64,000 nt of DNA from the NCBI GenBank assembly GCA_022575985.1, contig JAKSXM010000050.1, positions 158,594-222,593 of the forward strand. Direction: 5' to 3'. A program made the position numbers and the translations under genes. Shown one piece after another: positions 34,006 to 45,374 of the stretch (positions are counted from its first letter, which is position 1; every line of letters begins with the position of its first letter). This stretch comes from Anagrus nilaparvatae (Eukaryota > Arthropoda > Insecta > Hymenoptera > Mymaridae). Below the pieces are notes generated by a model. That model searched no databases and was not told the origin of the DNA. It worked only from the letters and a program-made list of their open reading frames with translations.

Positions 34006-35304
34006 GTTCTGGACGCCCTAAATAAGCCTAAAAAATATTTTCTACATAAAGGTAGGTAGTAAAATTTCCTACCCAATCCGTACCTGACCATATTTTTTCG
34101 GAAAAACCTTTCGGAAAAGCCGAAAAAATTTGAAAAAATAAAGAACACTTTCAAATACAAAATTCTCAAAAAGCGTAACTTGTAAAAGACAAAAAAAAAA
34201 CTGCACGTTGGGGTCTTTTCCACACTAAAAAATGTCTAAGAATTTTCTATTCGGACCTTCTATCCAGCTACTCAGCTAAGTGTTTGCTGTCAATAATATT
34301 TTTTTCATATTTTTTTGAATAATGCTGATTTGAATTTTTTTATAAGACTAGTTTTTTGTTTCGAAGTATCCGGGATTCCTAACGCGCCTGCGGAACTCGA
34401 AAATATAAGTAAAAAAAATAAGTTTCTCGTTGGATTAGGACCAAAATTTTTAGGACCGATTTTTGAGCCAACGATAGCTCTCCAAAGTTTTTTTTGGCCT
34501 CCTCAAAATTGGGATTTTCTTAAAACTTTCAGTTTTTCTATTCTGGTAGATTACAATAATGTTTTAGATTATGTTCAAATTGATATCCCGTAAGATTTTT
34601 TCTCCAGGAATCCGATGAAACCATTTATTTTAACTTTTGACCACGTTTTATAGGATGAAAATATAGGATTTTCGTTACTTTTTAGGGTCTGAAATTCAAG
34701 GGGAACAATTTTAAATGTTACGTAGTTTTCTGAATAAACTTTTCTGTATTATATTTACAAGAGGGACTTGTCTACCTTTTCCCCAGGAATCCGACGAAAT
34801 CATTTATTTTAGCTTTTGACCACTTTGTACAGGAGCAAAATCGATTTTAACCGTTTTTGGTTAATTAAAAAAAAATCTTATTAACTTATTTAATTTATTT
34901 TAATAAAAAAATTTTTTAAATGTCTTATTTTCTTTTTTAATTCCTTACAATTACTTATATATCTATTCTCTGTAAGTCAGATATTTCATTTTCAGTCAGG
35001 AAAACCGAGAAAATCGGAAAATTCAGAAAATGCAAAATTTTAAATTCTATTTTTTGAGCTTAAAATGGGTTTTTAAGTACTTAAAAGGCAAATGGGACAA
35101 AAAAGAAGTTAACCACCGTGAAAATTATGGGAAAACACGTTAAAAAAAAAGTGACGCTTTTTGAGAAATGATTTGATTTTGAAAGATTTCTTTAGTTTTT
35201 CCAATTTTCCGTCGGCTTTTCCTAAAGTTTTTCCGAAAAAATATGGTCCGATTCGGATTTTGCGTGAAATTTTACAACCTACTTAAATATAGGCGTCCAG
35301 AAAA
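34005..35304. mobile_element. Inverted-repeat element with CTGGACGCC ends
   Basis: The left end (TCTGGACGCC, then GGTAGGTAGTAAAATTTC, ACCATATTTTTTCGGAAAAA, CTCAAAAAGCG) is matched in inverted order by the right end at about 35150-35304 (ending GGCGTCCAGA). The arms are about 170 bp and moderately diverged. The interior has no transposase. Plus-strand ORF 34315-34593 has no recognisable domain. Sequence from 35230 to about 35510 also recurs at 57640-57840, so the family is dispersed and may extend past the right end given here. Confidence 0.6.
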
Positions 35305-35890
35305 TAAAAAGCAAACGGATGGCTGAGAATTCGAAAAAATCAAAATTGTAATAACAGCTGCCAAATCGCGACCAAGCCACCTAGAGCTTTAAAAATTGGC
35401 CGGTAAACATATTTTCACGTACCAAACCCAGTACAGTCGTTATTTTTTAAATTCAAGACATCGACCTCAGACTTGGGTTAAAACAGCTACAAGAACTACG
35501 GATGTATTATTTTGAATTTTGGTTTTAATTTAGAAATATCTTAAATGCTTTTTGGCTCATATCTCATATTATAGAGATCTCATATCATAATACAGGCACT
35601 TTATACAGAAATTTTTTTTTTATTTTTTTTATTTAACACCAACTAGCACTACGTAAGGAATGGGACCTAGGGATTCGCAACATAGTAAGGGGCGTTATTG
35701 GAAAAAGAAAAATATAATCCCTAGGGGCCAGTTGGGCCCATCCGTCCCTAAATAAAATACCAATGTAAAAGGTAATTAACCAGTATAAAAATGGACTCTG
35801 GAGATAAAAGGCTCGAGCACAAACTCATGGGCACGAGCAAAAAAGCATACAAGAAATTGAACAATATTGAACAAAGTGGGATTAATATTT
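35305..35890. other. Repeat-derived sequence with a hairpin
   Basis: 35440-35510 (CAAGACATCGACCTCAGACT) recurs at 57815-57840. 35805-35845 (GGCTCGAGCACAAACTCATG) is the inverted counterpart of GAGTTTGCGTGTGAGCC in duplication copy B (35978-35994), so a hairpin can form across the boundary. The ORF at 35791-36036 spans it and is judged non-coding. Confidence 0.45.
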
Positions 35891-37375
35891 TTAATTTCTC
35901 CTCCTTAGCCCCTCCATTCAAACTCCCACTATATGCAACCTTTGCCCGTGCTCGTGTGCTTTTTGCTCGTGCTCATGAGTTTGCGTGTGAGCCTAAAAAA
36001 TGGGTCTCACATGATAAAATGAATAACTACAGATAGAATTAGCTATTCTGTGGCCCATTGTCCCTGATCAGAAAAAAGATGAGAAGAACTCGCTGTACAG
36101 ATTGATTCCCATGGATAAAAATGGACTATAAAGGTACAAAATTGGTCCAACAGGGTAAAGCAAAGAACAACTTAAAAAGTCGTCCATCCTGGGTCCTGAA
36201 TAAAATTGTGAATAAAATTGAATTTCAAAATAAACATTAAATATTTTTTAGAATCTTGAATACCAAAAAAGGGAATTGAAAAAGTTACAGTAGGTCGTAA
36301 CCTACAAAATTTATTTAATTGTATAATACTGTGTATAAATCTACTTATAATCTAACAAACGAAATTTTTATAAGCTAATACCAAAGTTTTACTTTAGTCC
36401 AAAAGCTTTATTTTACGATTATTATAGGCAGATTTAGTCAGATGTCGTCAGTTTTACTATTTATGATTTATTTAGTACACAAAGAATAAAATTAAGCACC
36501 TTAAAATCAACTTTTGAAAGAGGATTTTACTATAGCCCAGTAAGACTCTGGATGACTTATCAGTCATATTTGGTGATATTAATAATATTATGCGAGAACC
36601 ATTTTATACCTCCAGAAAGCTATTTTTACCATAAGGGATAAAGTTTTTTACCAGGATATTATTTTAGCCCTGTCCGGTCCAATATGACCTTTATTGGTGT
36701 CGGATATTAATTTCTTTATATAATTTTGACAGGCGAATCCATTTATTTAATCCCAGTATGCATTTTTATGCCTAAAATGTATTTTTGTACGTTGATTTTC
36801 TATAAGCCCGATTGAATCCAAAAGATTCCAAACTCTGTGGATGATTTTATTTGGTGGTATTATCATAGTTATCACATTTTTAACCTTCTGTCAATCATTT
36901 TCACTAATAAACACTAAATTTGGCACCAGGATTTTACTTTATCCGGATTGGGTTAAATAGATCTCTTGGTGGCTAAATTTACCAGTTGTTATTTGTATTG
37001 TTGTGTTATTTTATTGTTTCTTAGTTCAGTTAGTGGGTGGGCTAAATAATGCTTGTTATTTCGTTGTTGTTTAAATGAGGGGTTATGCGAGTTTACAACG
37101 TGTGGCTTTTTATCATATACCACTTCCATCCCTAAGTATTTTCTCGCTTAAAGCTTGACAGACGTTTAAGTTCGTTTCAATGTAGACCTATTTTTTCTTC
37201 TTTTTATTTTTATAATCTTTATATATTATTCACGAATTCCTTACTATCACTCGGAAGTGGGACCCTCGGGGAAATATAAATTATTATCTTTATTATAGAA
37301 TATGATAAATTATTAGGTCCTAAACATTTTAAGTAAGTAAAGGATGTGAGCGAGCAAGCGAGCGACCTTTAGATA
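35891..37375 (+). repeat. Segmental duplication, copy B (internally deleted)
   Basis: 35891-36980 matches 29131-30216, and 37015-37375 matches parts of 33210-33900. What lies between in copy A (the hairpin, the six-exon gene, about 3 kb) is missing here, the junction being near 36985-37015. Small indels distinguish the copies. Confidence 0.75.
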
Positions 37376-37955
37376 TTTCACAAACTTATTCCTTATATAT
37401 AATACAAAATAAATTTCTTTTACCTCTGATTGTGATTTTATCATTATTGGCTTCGGATGGGCATACGACGCAAAATACGCATAGTTTATACTTGATTATT
37501 ATCTCCTTTAGTTTCACAGCCCATTATGACGGGACAAGGGCTCACTTGCACTTATCAGTGCAAACTCAACCGATGCTAATAACATTTTTAAATTATCAAT
37601 TGGCCAGCCAGCATTGGAAGTGCAGCGCGTAATTAAAGTGTGACCAGGATAAATTGTATTTTTTCCACTGCGCATTATTTGACAAAAAATATATCATTGG
37701 TGGTCACGCGGGATGCTATTGCATCCTTTCTGCTTTCGAGGTGCAATTTCTCACTCGGAATCACGAATTAGAGCACAAAGAAACCATGGTTCACAGTGGT
37801 ACAGCTGAATTCCGATCGCTCTGTTGACGAGGATTAATTACATTACAGCGAGAGAAGTAAGAGAGAATCTTAACAAAGAGAAGAAAAGAAAAGAAAAGAA
37901 ATACAAAATCAACACCCTGTTTTTTTTTTTTTAACTTCTTCAGAGAAAATTCTCA
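37376..37955. other. 5' flank of the first F-box/LRR gene
   Basis: Slightly G+C-richer than its surroundings. A purine tract with AAAAGAAAAGAAAAG repeats lies at about 37880-37905, close to the start codon. The shared 5' module is not present in this flank. The ORF at 37432-37632 is short and featureless. Confidence 0.4.
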
Positions 37956-39279
37956 ATGGCTATGAATGAGAAAAAACGATGCTTGTTTTTTTATCTTCAT
38001 GGAAAACGAAGCAGAGCCACTGCAGGGGAAAAAGGTAAGCCTACCCAGATAACATAACACCGTCTTGGCTACCGCCAAATGAATAATTCTTTTTTTTTTT
38101 TCTTTTTTTAACACAGCGACAACCATTGAATTACTCAATGACGATTGTCTGATTGAAATTTTTGCTTTTCTAATGCCTTCGGATCGTACGAGAATCGAAA
38201 GAGTATGCAGAAGGTGGAACTGTTTGTCAAAAAAAAGTTGGATGGATTTTAAATCTATCGACAACGACTTTATAAAAATGGCAGAAGTTGTAAAAAATAA
38301 CGAAAACGAAAACTTTGGTCTTGCTTTGAATGGCGTGCTCTCAAGGAGTAGAAAGTACGTTAAAACGGTTGATTTCGATTTGTCTGTAGTTAATAGTAAG
38401 CAGGTTACTGACTTTTTTAATTGTTTGATAATTTATTGCAAGAAATTGGAGCGTTTTGAGATTGATGGAAGTACTCTGTACGGAGACGTGGATAAACTAT
38501 TTAAGCGTTTATTCAAACGTAACAGAAAGCTTAGAAGTTTGGTTATACCCAACGTTGCTCGTCTAACCGGCGAGTGTCTGATGGATTTGGAAGCAAATAA
38601 TTTAACGCAAATTAATCTTCGTATCGATTCTCGATGCATAAAAATGGATTTATTGCAAAAGGCCTTTTCTAATTTTGTCAATTTGCAAATTCTCGGCATC
38701 GAAGCTGATAAATCGTTTTGCATAGAGGCTGTTTTGAATGTGACAACGAATCGCCGTGATTGTAAAATAGAAGAATTACAAATTGTAAGGTCTTTCGACG
38801 AGCAAAAACAAGAAGAAGCCACAAAGCCAAATTATTCAAAGTATTTTTCTAAAATGAAACGCCTCGTAAAAATAAGTTTGTCTCGCGTTACTCTAACCAA
38901 GTGCTCCTTAAGAGCTTTGCCAAGCGAATCGCTCACTACCATTATCCTGGTATATTTTGAAACAAATGTCTATGCAGAATTTTTATTTTTCATAAAAAAT
39001 TGTAAAAATCTGGAAAATTTTATTCTACACGTGGACAAACGAAACGAGGAAAATCCAATTCAAAACGACGTATTTGAGTCGCTCTCGCGTTGCAGCAAGC
39101 TAAATTATCTTTACTTAATTAATTGCAAGAACGTTACCGATGCGGGTATAGCTAAGCTGGCCAATATGCTGAATATGAAGAAACTCGAAGTCGAAGGATC
39201 GCCAGGTGTCACAGTAGATTTTGCTAAAAGTAAATTTCGACACCTCGATCTAGTTAAAATAAACGGGGCTCTTCTGTAA
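37956..39279 (+). CDS. F-box / leucine-rich repeat protein 1
   Basis: Two exons, join(37956..38034, 38117..39279), phase 1; about 413 residues. The start ATG gives MAMNEKKRCLF; the intron is 82 bp with a clean GTAAGC donor and AACACAG acceptor. The F-box is at about residues 28-65: IELLNDDCLIEIFAFL, then RIERVCRRWN, matching the L.dDcL..If.fL....l..v..vCkrW pattern. The rest forms irregular leucine-rich repeats (NLTQINLRI, NLQILGIEA, SLTTIILVYF, NLENFILHV, KLNYLYLINCKNVTDAGI). F-box proteins bind Skp1 and recruit targets bound by the LRRs to SCF ubiquitin ligases. The frame is intact. First of three F-box/LRR loci in 14 kb, a local family expansion. Confidence 0.85.
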
Positions 39280-39353
39280 AAATAATTTTGCTCCGTAATA
39301 CAAATTTACTCTAGTTACTCTGTGTATCAAAATTTTTTAGTTAATTTTTCAAT

Positions 39354-39354
39354 A

Positions 39355-39387
<33 letters not shown>

Positions 39388-39389
39388 TT
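39354..39389. repeat. (AAT)n microsatellite
   Basis: About eleven AAT units just after the F-box gene. Confidence 0.9.
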
Positions 39390-39601
39390 ATCACCATAAC
39401 AAAGCCGCCATTCTCACTTACTTTAAGCTGAACCTGTGCTGTACAGAGACTACTCCTACCTTCTTGATAACTTCGATGATTTGTAGATAAAACGGTAGAG
39501 TAAATTTACTTCGTTTTCGTTTCCATTTCGTTTAACGACTCGTGTAGACTCGACTTTTGTCAACTGTTGCAACTTGCGCGAGCGGCCGTCGAATGATGGC
39601 C

Positions 39602-39689
39602 AGCCGCAAGGCAATCGCAAGTTCAGATAAAATCACGAGACAAACTTAGGGCTTGGTAAGACACTATGTATGACGCGAGTCAAGAGAAG
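39602..39689 (+). promoter_or_regulatory. Shared 5' module, copy 2
   Basis: Reads AGCCGCAAGGCAATCGCAAG, CACGAGACAAACTTAGGG, CTTGGTAAGACACT, ATGACGCGAGTCAAGAGAAG. It ends about 205 bp before the ATG of the three-exon gene. The alignment with copy 4 continues on both sides, from about TTTTGTCAACTG (39555) to GATTCTT (39887), stopping just before the start codon. It looks like a promoter or 5' UTR; an unrecognised small RNA gene is an alternative. Confidence 0.5.
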
Positions 39690-39895
39690 TTAGTCTATAG
39701 AGCAAATAATTCCCTTTAGTTTTTTATTTTTTACCTTACGTTATTTTTTCACATTAATCGAATAAAAAAGGTTAACAAACGCGAGACGAAAATACTACTA
39801 AATCCTATATTTGATTCTTATCATATTTTATTGTTGTTTTTTTATTTGCTACGTTCATTGACGAATAAAGATCGTATCGAAGATTCTTGCTAGCA

Positions 39896-40949
39896 ATGGC
39901 ATATCAATTCATCAATGTTACAGCAAAACCATTAATTAAAGTGCCAAAAAATGAAGACATTATTACTATTGTATCATCCGATTCTGATAGCAGTTTTGAT
40001 GATATAAAATTTAGAAAGAAAGACTACCGCCGGCAAAAAAGAATTAAAAATCAAAATAACAAAGAGTATATTTCCTTTAATGGCATAAGAAATTATACAG
40101 TTCCACGTGTATCAACTTTGTGGTCTCTCGAGGACGATATGGAATTAGTTGATTTTGCATTAAGAAATATGAAATCATCTGAGCCTTGCTTACGTTTCAT
40201 GAAGGTAACAAAAACAAAAATTGCAAATCAATGATCGTTTATTTGATATCAATTAAAGTGTCTCTCATCAAAGAACCACCGCCATTCGTTTCAATGCATG
40301 TTTCATTGAATTTATTTTCAAAAATTCTTTCAGACTTATCAACTTATGCAAAAGAAGGCGAAATACAAGTTAAAATATTTAAAAACGCCCAGAAAAGCCT
40401 TACAGAGATTAAAAGTTCTTTCGCATCCAAGTAAATTTGATTATTTGTTATCACTTTGTTATAGGGTTAACGACGACAAGAAAGAAAATTTTAAATTTTT
40501 AGCAAATTGCTTGAGATGTCACGTTCTCGATATCAAAGATATAAAAGATTACGTAAGTTTAGAAAAATTTTTACAAATCTTTTTGCTTTCTTTTTTATGT
40601 TTAGATGATTATTATTTTTTGACATTTAGTTGATTAAATTATTATCGAATGATTATTATTATTATTATTATTCAAATTAAGAAAAAGAAAATAGAAAAAT
40701 TCGTCTTCACTTCACGCGGCTCGTTGCTCCTCGTTGTTCATGATAATTTTTTGTTTTATTTTGAAATTATTTATTATTTGCACACAGGGTCTCGATGGTT
40801 ATTGCATCTTTGTACCACAAGCACCGCAGTACGTTTACAGCAGGTATCACAAGCATTATCACAAATATCCTACCACGGCAATGAGAAATTTATCTGAATA
40901 CAAAATTCTTCGCGCTCAAAGGATTAAATTATTGGATTTGAAGGAATGA
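39896..40949 (+). CDS. Three-exon gene of unknown function
   Basis: join(39896..40204, 40334..40552, 40788..40949), all introns phase 0 with GTAA donors; 229 residues, frame intact. The first 40 residues are low-complexity and acidic (IVSSDSDSSFDD), followed by a basic KKDYRRQKRIK patch that suggests nuclear import. TLWSLEDDMELVDFAL near residue 75 is faintly like a SANT/Myb-type helix start, too weak to name. The middle is basic and helix-rich (KKAKYKLKYLKTPRKALQRL). The C-terminus has GYCIFVPQAPQY and a His/Tyr-rich YHKHYHKYP. I do not recognise the family. It sits between two F-box/LRR genes, and its upstream region carries the shared module. Confidence 0.65.
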
Positions 40950-41201
40950 ATTATATACAGTGTAGGTTCGATATTAAAAATGTAAAAATAATTATTTTAA
41001 AAAGATATTTTAAATGTAATCTATAATTTCAAAACAATTGTAAATAAAATTCTTTAAATAAACGAAATCTCAAAATTTAACCAGAGTTTTCGTTATTCAA
41101 TATCTTTTATCATTGATAAACTACTCCTAAATTTCGTAATAACTTGCATTAAAGTATAATTTTTTGGGTAAAAATGTTAAAAATCCATCTTTGCTGTGAA
41201 T

Positions 41202-41306
41202 AACCGCAAGGCAATCAATATCGCAAGATCAAAGTAGATCAAAGTCACGACGAGACAAACTTAGGGCTTAGTGAATAACACTGATATGACGCGAGTCAAG
41301 AGAACT
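41202..41306 (+). promoter_or_regulatory. Shared 5' module, copy 3
   Basis: Reads AACCGCAAGGCAAT, CACGACGAGACAAACTTAGG, GCTTAGTGAATAACACT, ATGACGCGAGTCAAGAGAAC. It ends about 85 bp before the ATG of F-box/LRR gene 2. The left half has an extra ~15-bp duplication (GATCAAAGTAGATCAAAGTC). Confidence 0.5.
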
Positions 41307-41389
41307 GATATTTTTTTATTTGACATTCAATCATAAAGCAATATTTTTTTGCTGTACATCTATCTGTGTGTTGTGTACAAGTTTAGAAA

Positions 41390-42951
41390 ATGAAAAAGCG
41401 AACGTGGACTTTTACTAAAAATAGCCAAGATTTGAAAGATCGCGATAACAAAAAGATGCGGAATAGCAGAGGTATAAACGAAATCTTAAATAGCGATTCT
41501 TTAATTGGTATATTTCAATACCTAGAAACTCAAGATATACTTAGAATTCAAACGGTATGCTAAATTGGTATCATCTGGTTGGAAAATTTTGTTGGACAGG
41601 ATATAAGCGAATTCACATAGGCCATGATTTTTTATTTATATCGAAGGATACCACCACCAATGAAGAAATTGTTGAATCATTTTCCATAAATAACAATATA
41701 AATGTTATTTTTTGTATTATAAAAAGATGCGGCGCTTATGTAACTGATTTAACAATTGAATTTAACTCGAAAATTGACTCTAGAAGATTGCTAAAATATA
41801 TTGCGAAAAAGTGTAACAACATAATCAATTTGCGCATAAAGGGTTATGGAAAGTTTTTCAATTTTTTCATAGATGCAGAACTTTCCTGCTTATTTCGGAA
41901 TAACAAGAAAATAACGAGCTTAAATTTTAACGAGATAGGAATGTCGGGTAAATGTTTTTCAACATTAACAAACGTCGTCGTCAAGGATCTCAGTGCATTT
42001 AAATTCGAAGAATGTTATTTCAATCACCCAAATCACATTTATAATCTTATGTCTAAAATGAAAAATTTAAAAGTTTTTGATTTGTGCATTCAAGAGCTGA
42101 ATACCGATAAAGTTTTGTACGCTTTAAACAAGAGTTCTTGCATTGACTTGAGGGAATTTCGTATAACATTGACTGATGAATATCAACAAAGTTTACTCAC
42201 AAATTTTCTTTCGAAGCAAAAAAATTTAAATATTTTACACTGTCGCAGTGTATCAACTAAACCGACACACGAATCAGAATTTAATTTTTACGATAATCTA
42301 CCGAAATTTCAACTGCAAGAAATTTCGATTAATTTTGATGACTTCCAACCAAAAAAAAGAATTCATCGTTTAGTCAATTTGCAATTTCTACACTGTCATT
42401 TGATCGATTTAACTGACGATATTGTTAAAAGCTTATCAATGTGCCGACAGTTAAAAACCATAATCTTGGTAGCTTCGAATAATGATTTTTTAACGACAGA
42501 AGGTGCAAAGAAGTTTGGAGACTTAAAAAGCCTCGAAAAACTGTCGATTCACGTGCCGGCAAATATTGATAACATTTTAAAAGCACTGAAAGATTGTCAA
42601 CAATTAAAAACGTTAAATGTTCAATTATCTAAATTGACGAGAGTTAGCTTAACGATAATAAGCCTCGTAAAAAACTTAAGGGCTCTTCGTATTCCAAATG
42701 TAAGCGGAAGAACTAATGTCTATTTAATTTTGATAAATAAATTGCTATATTTAAAAAAGTTAAAAATTTACGACGAGAAGAGACTTGATTTGAATATGCT
42801 GCACAGAATAAATAGTATCAAAATTAATCGCAAAGATGAAAACTCTTTGGAACTGCAAGTCTCTAACGAAAAATTATTATCCCACGAAAAAACTATCAAC
42901 GAGTTGGAGTTATTGAATGTTCACGTGGAACTTCGCAAAATTTACTTGTAA
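41390..42951 (+). CDS. F-box / leucine-rich repeat protein 2, frameshift inside the F-box
   Basis: The ATG at 41390 opens a frame that reads into an F-box (INEILNSDSLIGIF, QYLETQDILRIQTVC) and then meets TAA at 41561. The continuation of the F-box (NWYHLVGKFCW) and 450 further residues of LRRs are in another frame, open from 41557 to 42951. One added base between C and W would join them, so a single-base loss broke the gene, or the assembly has an error. LRR-like text includes NIINLRIKGYGKF, LKVFDLCIQEL, LQFLHCHLIDLTDD and LKTLNVQLSKL. No intron was found, unlike F-box gene 1. Expected role as for other SCF adaptors if functional. The long downstream frame has no other lesion, so the damage is recent or technical. 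Confidence 0.75.
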
Positions 42952-43490
42952 AAGAAAAAGTAAAAGTATTCCTGTAAAAGTGTGTTTTGTAAAAGAATCA
43001 TCAGTTAATAAAAAATACAATATCTTTGTTTGAAAAAACTTCGTGCATCTCGTTATTTACTTTCTTTGCCTAAAATAAAATTCTTAATGTACCTAAAAAT
43101 ACCTGAAAATGTATTTTGTATATTTTTTCCAAGCTTTTTTTTTATTTTATTTTATTTTTTGTTACAGTTAAGAGTTTGCCATAGAAAGATAGAAATATAA
43201 TTATAATTTTAATTTTTGGCATACAAAATTTTGCAAGCCATTTTTTTATCCGAAGTTTTCAAAGGATTTGGACAACACAACGTTACCATGCGCATCATGC
43301 ATGAAGGTTAGAAATAACGTATCAATTTCACGCGACATCGCAGTATATTTCATTTGCTATTTTGTGAATTCTTAACTTAACACCTTTACCATTTATCATG
43401 TCCGTGTAAAAAACCAATATGTACAGCTACTTAAATAAACATAAACATAAACATAAACAACAGAAAACATAAGAAATTCTTAAAGATTAT
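42952..43490. other. 3' flank of F-box gene 2
   Basis: AATAAA-like poly-A signals near 43010. An (AAACAT)n tract lies at about 43435-43457. No gene. Confidence 0.4.
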
Positions 43491-43918
43491 TTATTTTCTT
43501 CTTGTTGTCAAGGTGGATAAGCTGGTTTTTATTATCTTTAAAAGGTAACATGATATAAAATAAAATGGAGAACACAATTTAGAATTATTAACAATGTGCT
43601 TATGTTTATTATATAACGTGTTAAAAGTGAAGGAATCGAGCAAGCACCGAAATAATTGATTAAGAAACATCCATTTACGAAAAATCAATTGAGCACAAGT
43701 ACTCATTTTTAACTTTCTAATACACAAAAAACCAATTAAATTAATTAATTTTCTATTTTCAATGATCATCGGTGTCATCTGCTGCTTTTTCAAGCAAAAC
43801 CAATTTATGGACTGGGCGCTTCGCAAAAATTGAACCAGCTGTCGTTTGTCATTGATTTCAACAGCCCTTTTGTCAAAATTCGTCTGAATCCTCATAAATT
43901 TTCTTTTCACAGGCCTGC
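43491..43918 (-). other. Unrecognised minus-strand reading frame
   Basis: Open for about 140 codons from before 43910, reading GRPVKRKFMRIQTNFDKRA at its start and then a basic, Leu/Ile-rich stretch. It begins right beside a reverse-transcriptase fragment (43931) and could be the tail of transposon-derived sequence. A faint F-box-like pattern (IGFLCIRKLKM..C...FRKW) was noted. No confident family. Confidence 0.25.
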
Positions 43919-43930
43919 CGGAATTGTCAA

Positions 43931-44035
43931 TTGTATGTAGGTCAACGTTTGTTATCCAAGAAGACGCCCAAATATTTGACCGATGGTTTGGTCTGGATCA
44001 TAAGGGGATTACCCATAAGGGTACTGTGTTGTGAT
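43931..44035 (-). pseudogene. LINE reverse-transcriptase fragment
   Basis: Minus strand reads SVKYLGVFLDNKR then a stop. KYLGV.LD is the conserved motif downstream of the RT catalytic core in non-LTR elements. It lies 3' of the RNase H remnant although RT should precede RNase H, so the pieces are rearranged or come from two insertions. Confidence 0.5.
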
Positions 44036-44500
44036 TGTTTCCCTTGGATGGTGTTTGCGGTTAGTGTCCCAAAGTGTGACAACCCGCCGCAGTTATCTTG
44101 CCTCTGTAGGGTAGAGTAGAGTCAAGATCTGGTTCCATGCGAGCATGGTCCCAAAATCACCCTTCCTTTGAGGGTCCGAATAACTGCACGGTTGCTACCT
44201 TGTCTGTTAGTGTTTAATGTTAAGATGCGGAGCAGTGGTCAGAATAACCTCCATCTGGTTCTTCCAGCAGTAAGCCAACTCCAGGTCCCACAGTTTGCTA
44301 CCAACTGCTGTTGGCGTGCATAGACCAGGGCACTCATAGACCATTGTTAGGCATAGCCAATAGAAATATGTCACCGAGATCTTACCACAGTTCGGGTATA
44401 CCTGTTGCAGGCTCGCCTTAGGCATCCCCCTCAGATGGTCTCCGCCCTCCTATGAAGTCCTCAAGGCCGAGTGACTGACCTTACGAAGTAGGTCACTAGG
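44036..44500 (-). mobile_element. Probable LINE 3' UTR remnant
   Basis: A G+C-richer block than its surroundings, continuous with the RNase H remnant on the minus strand. The minus-strand ORF at 44207-44425 has no recognisable domain and is likely UTR. Ends unclear. Confidence 0.35.
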
Positions 44501-45374
44501 CTCTGAGGTTTCAATGCTCTCCAACATCATCTTCTGTGTTCGTTAGTGAAAACTCGAGGGTCGATCTTAGCTATCTTACCTTTCTTGGCTAAAGAGTCAG
44601 CTTTCTCGTTGCCTGGCATACCGCCCATGTGAGCGGGTACCCGCGTGAGTAAAGCGTGATTTTGCTCCGACTACCTATATAGAGTGTTTAACGAAGTTTT
44701 GCTGCATTCGCGTACCAGCTTCGAGAAAGATGTCACCGAGTCCAGAGCGTTGAGAGCAGCCTGGCTATCTGTGCGCATATGCTAATTCTCATTTTTTTTC
44801 TGTCCCCTGACGACGAAGCATCTTCTTCGCACACATCTTTATAGCCAGTATTTCCGATTAAAAAACACCAGTATTTCCATCCTGTTTCGACCCATCCGTA
44901 TTGTACACCAGACTCTTGTATGAGCCGCCATCTGGTACGGGTGCCGAGTGCCGTCTGCCAATTCATTCCTGCTGGTTATCCTAATGGAGAACCTCTTTTC
45001 AAAGGTCAAATCTCCCCAGCAGTTCTGTCTAACGGCCAACGTTTTTCAGTAGTTCCATGCAGGGCAGTTCCCTGCTCTATCGCTGCGTGCTTGCCCCTAC
45101 CAGGAACCCATTCGCCCAGAGCCCGTAGACGAGCCGCAGTGGTTCTGGCTGCTGATTCTTTGATAACAATGTGGAACGGAGAGTGGAACACCGACAAGCA
45201 CAGCACACGGAGTGCCGTCTTTGGCGTGATCTTCGGCGCTCCAACCATGCTTCTAAGCATCATTGCCTGCGTAGGCAGGTCCAGGTTCATTCCCTCAGTG
45301 TAAGAGGTTAGATCTGTGTTAGATCTAATTGTTGATGTTTTTAAAAGCGCTGCAATTAAAGAATAGCCTCCCAA
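44501..45374 (-). pseudogene. Degenerate LINE: post-RT region and RNase H domain
   Basis: On the minus strand, broken over several frames. 45303-45120: a TPKTALRVLC...FHIVIKESAARTTAARLRAL block, typical of the region between RT and RNase H in I/LOA/R1-type elements. About 44915: NTDGSKQDGNTGVF, the first RNase H motif. About 44775: RTDSQAALNALDS. About 44610: VPAHMGG.PGNEKADSLAKKG. Frameshifts and stops separate these, so the copy is dead. It differs from the LINE at 21-25 kb, which has no RNase H. The 5' part, including RT, is missing here. Clear plus-strand ORFs (44920-45303) are shadows of it. Confidence 0.75.

Noticed and set aside
34315..34593. 92-codon ORF in the inverted-repeat element as a transposase
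   Set aside because: No transposase motif and too short.
35791..36036. 81-codon ORF at the start of duplication copy B
   Set aside because: It spans a hairpin and duplicate boundary; copy A has no equivalent.
43491..43910. Minus-strand 139-codon ORF as an F-box protein
   Set aside because: Only a faint pattern match; next to LINE debris; listed as unrecognised instead.
44920..45303. Plus-strand ORF of 127 codons
   Set aside because: Shadow of the LINE RNase H remnant on the other strand, where recognisable motifs lie.
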